From contig NC_135555.1 in the NCBI RefSeq assembly GCF_964340395.1, positions 10,103,931-10,167,930 of the forward strand: DNA of 64,000 nucleotides. The letters are read 5' to 3'. Positions within the stretch are counted from its first letter, which is position 1; every line of letters begins with the position of its first letter. Source of the stretch: Glandiceps talaboti (Eukaryota; Hemichordata; Enteropneusta; Spengelidae). The notes beneath the pieces were generated by a model that worked only from the letters and a program-made list of their open reading frames with translations, did no database searches and was not told where the DNA came from. Of the stretch, positions 51,601 through 60,600 are shown in pieces. The translations under genes and the position numbers were made by a program.

Positions 51601-54600
51601 TATGAACCATACAGCATGCAAGAATGTATTGCAATGCACATGAATGAATACCCCCAACCCTTTATACACATACATATACACATGTATGGTTGTAAACACA
51701 TAGACACAGTGACACACACACACATGTAGATGTAAACACAAGTACAAGTTAAAACTGTTTCATCAACAAGGACCAATATGCCATATTCAAGTTAATGAAA
51801 GATAAAACGTAAAAATATAGATTGGCCATTATGAACTACTCCTATTTGTTTGGGACAGAGGGAGAGAGTAGTTGAGTGCCATTTCCTTGAGCAAAAGTCC
51901 TCCTCAACCAACTCACACTGATCTCTTTCCCGTATCAGATGGTGTTATTGTCAGGAACTAACAGATGCATTTGTTGACCAATTCACAGTCATGTGACCAT
52001 GGATTGGCATCCAGGATGGCATTGTTGGCAATGCTAATTTTCCTTACTAAGGAGCACCTTGATGCGATGCGTCATTCCAAATGACAGCAAAATGAGTATC
52101 CACTATATGGCATATTTTTAGTGCAGTAACAAGAATATGGCTTATTGATGTCAATACCTGACATAGACTACAATGTTGGTACGTAAGTCCAGCTGTGGAC
52201 CACCAGAAACCTGATGGTTCAGCTGAATCAAAATTGTCTTTCTGAACACTCTATATGCAACACTGATGTATACACTTTTTCAGACCACCTGAAAAGGCCA
52301 TTAGAAAGGTACACTTACCAGTTATCAGCTCATAGTAGTACCTGATCAAGAAATTCACTTTTCCTGGCTCTTCAGCAAATCACAAAGTAACACATACACT
52401 TCTGCAATCCTCAAGATCAAGTGCAACTTGGCTTTTCAAAAGAATGACTTCTGAACTCTTGTAAACTTCCGATTTGGAATTTGCCGGAATATTAACAGAG
52501 CATATGAACATCTCTCTTCCTCAAGAAGAGCTGCAATAAAGTCTTATCTTCAAATATGAATGCCAAACTATCTCCAGTGACAGTAACAGTGACAGTAGAA
52601 CAGACCAGGCTTCTCACCATTTGCCATCATTGGTACACAACAGAGATTTCAAAGGTGAGGTGGAGATGTGACATCCTTTCTGCTATATTACTCTTTCTTC
52701 TAAAAATATAAAGTTCATTTGATTGTTCCTATTCTGCAGGTTACACTGTATCTCTTCATTTGATTGTTCCTATTCTTCTGGCTACACTGTATCGCTTCAT
52801 TTGATTGTTCCTATTCTTCTGGCTACACTGTATCGCTTCATTTGATTGTTCCTATTCTTCTGGCTACACTGTATCTCTTCATTTGATTATTCCTGTTCTT
52901 CTGGCTAAACTGTATCTCTTCATTTGATTGTTTCTATTCTTCTGGCTACATCGTCCATCTTCCTCTTAAAATGTTAAGGGTCACGTTTTCCTCTCAATCT
53001 GAATATATTAAGTGAAGGAAGACATCATCCTGCCCATCAAAGAATGCCATGTGGTGTCTCACAGTCCAAATTCAAGAATGTGCATTCACACAATAAGCAT
53101 AAGCCCTTGACGAAGCATTGTATGAGTCAGTTCTGGACTTTTTTAACCTGTCTTGGCATATCAAGCGAAATTGTAATCTTATAACTTTTTGCTGATGGAT
53201 CCCACTAGGGCAGACATCAATTCTGGATGTGTATACCTGTTTCTTTGATATCCAGCTAAATCTGTAATCTCGACGAATATTTTTTGCTGATGCTCACACT
53301 GGAGCAGGATATTATGCTTGGGTGAATAAAGTCGCTGCTCAGATTGGAACTGGTTCCTTCAGATCCTTGAAGTACAACTGTGTCTCATCAGATGAGGAAA
53401 AGTTCATGCGTAGAATAGCTAGCAAACTAATTGTGTCTAATATATATTTGTCATGGATGTTCTGGACCATCCAGGTCGAAATCACAACCATCACCTCCAT
53501 GTATGTCGATGTGAGTTTGCCCTGGCAAAGGATCTCGTCCATTGTACTTTTCAAAACACTTCTACAATTCTTCTACACATATAGGCTCCCCCGATGACTG
53601 GCACATACAGTGAAAGTGGTATTCCATTCAGAAATAATTATTCCAAATCTCAGTTTTGTCCTTTATATATAATATTTTTGACAGTAAATAGGATATACAT
53701 GTATTTGTTCGAGGATTTTTCAAAGTCATTAAATCCTAAACTGTCCATCAAATCTATTCTTCAAAACTATTTGATCTCCATCTGTCCATCAAATCTATTT
53801 TTCAACGTCGTCAACTCCTTTGTTGGCAGTATACTGCTAGACAGTAGCTACAAATTTGATGGCTTTAACCTATATCCAGATATGTACATAATTTAATTAT
53901 GAACTGTTGTTATCTTCAATGAACCACAACATTAACAAAGCCTTTGAGCTTTCTTATTCCTTCAGATGAGCTGCAACAAAATGGTGTCTTCAAATATGAA
54001 TGCAAAACTATCTTCAAGAAGAGGAGAACAAATCCAGCTTCTACTTAGAAACACAATGGGACACAATCACCTGATATCACTGAGGTAAACATTATAGACT
54101 TCAGACGTAATCAGGAGGCAACCCTTTCTACTCTACTCTTCTGACATCATTGGGGTAAACCATGTAGACTTCAGAGGTAATCAGGAGGCAACCCTTTCTA
54201 CTCTACTCTTCTGACATCATTGGGGTAAACCATATAGTCTCCAGAGGTAATCAGGCGGCAACCCTTTCTACTCTACTCTTCTGACACCATTGAGGTAAAC
54301 ATTATAGACTTCAGACGTAATCAGGAGGCAACCCTTTCTACTCTACTCTTCTGACATCATTGGGGTAAACCATATAGTCTCCAGAGGTAATCAGGCGGCA
54401 ACTCTTTCTACTCTACTCTTCTGACATCATTGGGGTAAACCATATAGTCTCCAGAGGTAATCAGGCGGCAACCCTTTCTACTCTACTCTTCTGACATCAT
54501 TGGGGTAAACCATATAGTCTCCAGAGGTAATCAGGCGGCAACTCTTTCTACTCTACTCTTCTGACATCATTGGGGTAAACCATATAGACTCCAGAGGTAA

Positions 54601-57600
54601 TCAGGAGGCAACCCTTTCTACTCTACTCTTCTGACGTCATTGGGGTAAACCATATAGACTCCAGGGGAAATCAGGAGGCAACCCTTTCTACTCTACTCTT
54701 CTGACATCATTGGGTAAACCATATAGACTTCAGAGGTAATCAGGAGGCATCCCTTTCTACTTTATTCTTCCATATCTTAAAAATAATAGATATGTTCATC
54801 TTGTTATCCCTCTTCCACACTGATTAAGGGATATGTTATCCCTTCTTTTCTTCAAATATTTACATGTATAGCAGGTTTTCTTTTCATTTCTAAAGTATTA
54901 GGCCATGACATCATCATGCCCAACAGCGATCTGAATGGGGTGTCTTGTAGTCTGGTACCCCATTCAGAGGATGTAGTTCCATGCATAAATCATACAGGAA
55001 AATTCAAAAATCTTGGAAACAGTCTTGGACTTGTATACCCGCCTCAGTAATATCCAGCTGCATTTGTGTAATCTTGCAAAATCTTTATGGCTGATGGATT
55101 CCACTGGGGCAGGTTGTTCCAACCATATACTCTAGTAATCAAGTGGTTGGATTTCTTGCGTGAGCAATGTTTCCTCCAGATGTTTGAAGTACGCTCGCTC
55201 TTCCTCATTAAGTCTTGTTGTAAGTTGGATCAGCACACGCCAGTGTAGTAAAACAGCTGGTGAATTGATTTCATCAAGTCTGAATTCTGCTGGGATGCTC
55301 CAGCCCATCCAGTTTGACATTTTGTCCATTAGCTCCTGGTAAGCTAGAGTGATCCTGTTGTTGCCTGGGATCTCATCTTGTACATGTATTTCATGGTAAA
55401 CATACTTCCACAGCTCCTCTAAAGGTGCCCCTGGTCTGATTACATAGTCAGTCAAATACTGTAGTCCATCCAGAATGAGATGTACATCCTCTCTCTCTAG
55501 CTCTTTTCCTAAAAAGTATTTTTCCCATAGGAATTTGGGGATGTGTTCATTGAAGCAATGAAGTTTTAGCCTCTCTGGACAATGACCATGACATTCAGGA
55601 AGAGGACACATTGTGGTCGTTGTAGTACCTTCAAAATCCTGTTGTCTTTCTTCTTCTGAGAATTCATCATACATATTATCAAGCCTCTGTGGTGTTCTCG
55701 ATCTTCTAGACTGGGACTGCCATTGTTGTGTTGGTGATGTATGCCTGGAGTACCTCTCTTGCCTTGATGGGCTATATCCACCTCTGGACATGGACTTCTG
55801 GCTTCTTGACTCATAGTACCTCTGTTCTGTTGGGGTTCTACTCCTTGCGTGTTCCATTTGTTCTTGTGGGCTATATCTACCTCTGGACATAGGACTCTGA
55901 CTTCTGGACTGCTGTTTTCTTTGTGGTGTTGGGGATCTACTAACTTGGTACTCCTCTTGCACTGGTGGGCTATATTTACTTCTAGATAAAGACCTTTGGC
56001 TCCTTGACTGGGAATGCCTCTGGGGTGTTGAGGATTTGTTCCGCAAGTGTTCTGTTTGCCTTGGTGGGCTATAGCTACCCCTGGACACAGACCTCTGGCT
56101 TCTGGACTGGTGATGCCACTGGGGTGTTGGGGATCTACTCCTGGAGTATTCCTCTTGTTGTGGTGGGCTAAATCTACCTCTGGACATTGATCTCTGGCTT
56201 CTGGACTGATGATACCTCTGTGGTGTTGGAGATCTACTCCTGGAGTATTCCCCTTGTTGTGGTGGACTATATCTACCTCTGGACATAGATCTCTGGTGTC
56301 TGGACTCATCATACCTCTGTGGTGTCGGTGATGTACTTCTTGAGTTTTCCCTTTGTTGTGGTGGGCTATATCTAGGTCTGGACATATGACTCTGACTTCT
56401 GGACTGATGGTGCCATTGTGGTGTTGGGGATATACTAACTGGGTATTCTTCTTGCCTCGGTTGGCTATGGCTACCTCTAGACATAGAGCGCTGACTTCTT
56501 GACTGTGAATGCCACTGTGGTGACAGGGATCTATTTGATGGGTGTCTGTCTTGCCTTTGTGGACTATAGCTACTTCTAGATACAGATTTCTGACTTCTAG
56601 TCTGATAATGCTGCTGTGGTGTTGGAGATCTACTTGCTTGCTTTTGTAGGTGATAGGTACTTTTTGACTGAGACTGCTGGCTTCTGCCTTTAGTACGTCT
56701 TTGTGATGATCTGTGGTTCGAATGTTTCCCTCGTCTTTGTGACCTGGACCTGCTCCTTGACCTAGAATTTCGGTTTCTAGTCTGATAATTCCTCTGTGGT
56801 ACAGGTGAATGCTGCCCAGAGACCGTCCTTTGCCTTGGTGAGTAAGACCTGCTTCTGGATTTGGATCGTACGTCTTGAGATTGATGAGAAACATTGGACA
56901 TTGTCCATGATTGATAGTAATTGTCAGTTTCCTCAGAGTAGGGCACTGCGTTCTCAAAATAGCTGCTCTCATAGTTGTCCTGCTGGCTTGGGTTCTCGCC
57001 AATCTGTTGCATCTCCGGCTGTGCACCTGCCTGAATGGTTATGGAATGAAGAATGGAGAGAGGTTTATTTTCATTCGTTATCATCAAATAAAGACAATGT
57101 CATATAGTGCTCAGTTTGTATCAACTGAAGACTGGGTATGATAACAGAAAAGACCTTTGTAACATGAACATATTCATTGAAGTATTCCAATAAAACATTG
57201 TCAGATAGGCAGAATTATTAATCTTAGTAAAACCTATAGTTAAATGTTACGTGTATGATGAAATATCAAGTAAACAGTACATGCAGAAATGTCTCTCTGT
57301 TTGCCCTTGTTTGTTGCCAAAGTAAATGCTTTGGTATGTATTGTTTTGTATTCACAAAAGTCATTGCCAACTGATCCTTGACACAAGGCAAATGTTCAGT
57401 GGTCATCCCATATGCAAGTCCAGATGAAGCGATCTACATGTATGTCTGTTGACAAACAAGATGTGTCATGTTAAAATCACTCTGTAACTATTGGTGCAAG
57501 TTCTTACCATTCACAAGTTCTGACCACATTTGGATTATTTGCATGATGCTACAGTTTACTTTAGGAGAAGGGTTTTTGTAAATCATATAAATTTCTGCTA

Positions 57601-60600
57601 AGAAACAAATTTTTGCTTGAGCATACTTAGTTACTAACTAGGTTTTCATGTTTAGAATTCTTGCTACATATGACATGCAAACACTACTTGCTGGTACTCA
57701 TAAAGATGAAAGGTTGTAAAAGTAAGCATGTAGGAGCACCACATTTTTTGACCTGAGAGAAGAGCCATGGTAGACTTATTTGAAAAATTGCCACTTCTCA
57801 GTGTTTCACAGCTGAAGTCACTGACATCCTTAGCCAGTCCAAATAGTTCTGATTATTTTGTTATTGATGGTGAAATTCCGTAGGATCTTCCAAAGTCGTT
57901 ATAGAATGCTTTTGTTGAGCACTTTCTGCAATCAGGGTTCATACACTTGGAGCAATAAAAATTCCAGGGCTTGCCACAGGTTTTCCAGGGGTATTCGTAT
58001 TGATTTTGGTCATTTTCCAGGGGTGTTGATCTTTTATTCAATGACATCTAATTCTGTGTCATGGACGAGATGTCAGGATGCCTTGATACTTGTTACAATG
58101 TTACAATAATCGTACTAACAGACCTACTGTTACAATGTATGATGATTGTTGCGTCGCCGAAATGACAGCCGAAGTACAGTAGCAATATACATAGTACGCA
58201 AGATCAAAACAAACATTGCAGCGCCCAGTCAACTGCACACGCACATAATTTTGTGGGCAAATTATCTCACGGAACGATTGTTTGACTGTCTGGGTTGGCG
58301 AGAATTTTGATTCACCAGCGTGGCAAAAGACTTTGAAAATAGTTTTGCTATTTCACATACCAGTGTTCTGATTCATATGAATGGGTGGCTAGAGCACAGA
58401 CAGAAAATTCAATCAATCGCGATCATTTTCCAGGGATTTCCAGGGGTAGGGAGCATTTTTGCAGGGTTTTCCAGAGAGGGTTTGAAGTTCCTGGGTTTTC
58501 CAAGGTTTTCCACAGAGGGTTTGGAATTCCTATGTTTTCCATGGACGGTTTGAAATCCCAGGGTTTTCCAGAGAGGGTTTGAAATTCCAGGGTTTTCCAG
58601 TGTTTTCCAGGTAGGGTTTGAAGTTCCAGGGCTTTCCAGGACTGTGCGAACCCTGTGTAATGCTATGTGGTTGGCATCCCTAAACAAAGGTTTAGCTCTC
58701 ATTTTGCTCATGTCGAGTGTTCTGAATCATATGACTGGGTGGCTAGAGTACAGACAGCGAAGTCAATCGATCACGATCATTTTCCACAGGTTTCCAGGGG
58801 TAGGGAGCATTTTTCCAGGGTTTTCCAGAGAGGCTTTGAAGTTCCATGGCTTTCCAGAACCGAGCGAACCCTGTGTAATGCTATGTGGTTGACATGCCTG
58901 AACAAAGTTTCAGCTCTCATTTTGCTAATGTCGAGTACCTTCAAACAGCGACACTTCTCAACAAGTACTGACAGACTAGATTTGCATGTAAGTGGTCTAA
59001 TCCCCAGGATACTTTCATACGAATGTGAACGGGGATGTGCCACCAAAATGGTTCACTTCTTTTGGGAAAATCATGAGCCAAAAAAAGGGTCCACCTTTCC
59101 GTCTGAAAATTCCCTAACCATGGGCACAATAAAAGTGTGTACCTATTACATGCTTAACAATTGTCATGAATCCATGAGGAAAAGCTAAAACTACCTTCAA
59201 AAATTCATAACAATCACCACATGTCTAGCAGCATCTAGTATTTTACTGTCTTCATCATGTTATGGTAAGCAACTTCTACTGTCAATTGTTCTCACAAATA
59301 ATTAAGGTAATTGGTCAGAAATTGCTGGCCCAGCAATGCCCGTGTGAGGTCCATACAGCAATAACATACATCGTTGACTTCACAGATCATTCATATGGAA
59401 ATTTACTGTTCAGTTGACATGAAACTTTCATCACAGACTTAAGTGAATTGATGAGTGAAAAAATTATTGCTGGGTGGAAGACAGATTCTAGAAAAAAATG
59501 TTAAATTTGGTCATATTTTTGGAAATAAGTCAGTGAAAATATTGCCAAGCATTGCCTGTAAATGTGTTATGCATATACCAGTACACAGAAATGTAACCTA
59601 GACACACTCAAAACAACATACTAACCATTTTCATATATTATTATGGACATTCGCTTTTCCTGTCTAACATCGGTTCGATAAAATATCAGTAAGAATTGTG
59701 CAAACCAAGAATTTATAACATTGGACCGATGTTAGATAAGAATAAGCCAGTGTCCTGTTAATTCACATTAAAAATATATGAAAATGGTTCATTTCAGACA
59801 TAAAATCTTATCATTTTCAACTCATGAGGTAAATTGTGGAAATCAGTAATGATTGGTCTGATCAAATCATGGAAAGCAAACGTCGATAGGTCAGATGTCG
59901 GAGAATTACCAGAGGATTACATTAGGATTCGGTTACCTCCCACTAACCAGCAAAATTGAGTCAAAATTTCCATGTGGGATTAGTCTGAATGTGGAAAAAT
60001 CAAGCCGAGCAATGTCAAAGATGAAGACATATTTTAATAAATATTCATGAGCGTTCACAGCTGACACCATAGCCAGTGCAGTAGAAGTAGCTCTGTACAT
60101 GGTGAAGTTGTTTACTTGGCTTTTCAGTCGTAACATCGACGGAATTTTGAAAGAGTTGTGCAATAAATAAGATTTTTTTTTGTTGGGAATCATAATTCTT
60201 GTGTATATATTCTGGTAAGGATCGGAAACATTGGAACACCTGTTTGTCCTCCCTCACTGTGTGCTGTGCTTGCTGACAGACAGACAATTGACATATATTC
60301 AAATGACAAGTTCAAAGTCGATCTCAGTCAAAACACTTCACAGTGTCAGATTAAACTGGAATCAGTTGAGTTGATAGCTGAGCGATTACCTTAAAAAGTA
60401 ACAAATAAAATTATGGGATTGTCACAAACCATAAATATTAGTACGTATTTGGTAAACTATGAATTTTATAACAAATTGACACAACTAAAACAATTATTAC
60501 ATGGGTTTTAAATGTTAAATAAGCTTGAATCGACAGTTATTCTCAGTGAGTAGAAAGACAACATCAAATGAACACTACAGAATGAAAGTAATCTAATGTG

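Noticed and set aside
55566-57026. 486-codon second frame over the Arg/Ser exon
   Set aside because: It begins at a GTG, covers the 99-bp repeat in another frame and ends inside the exon. The Arg/Ser frame has the good acceptor, phase and a non-repeat C-terminus.
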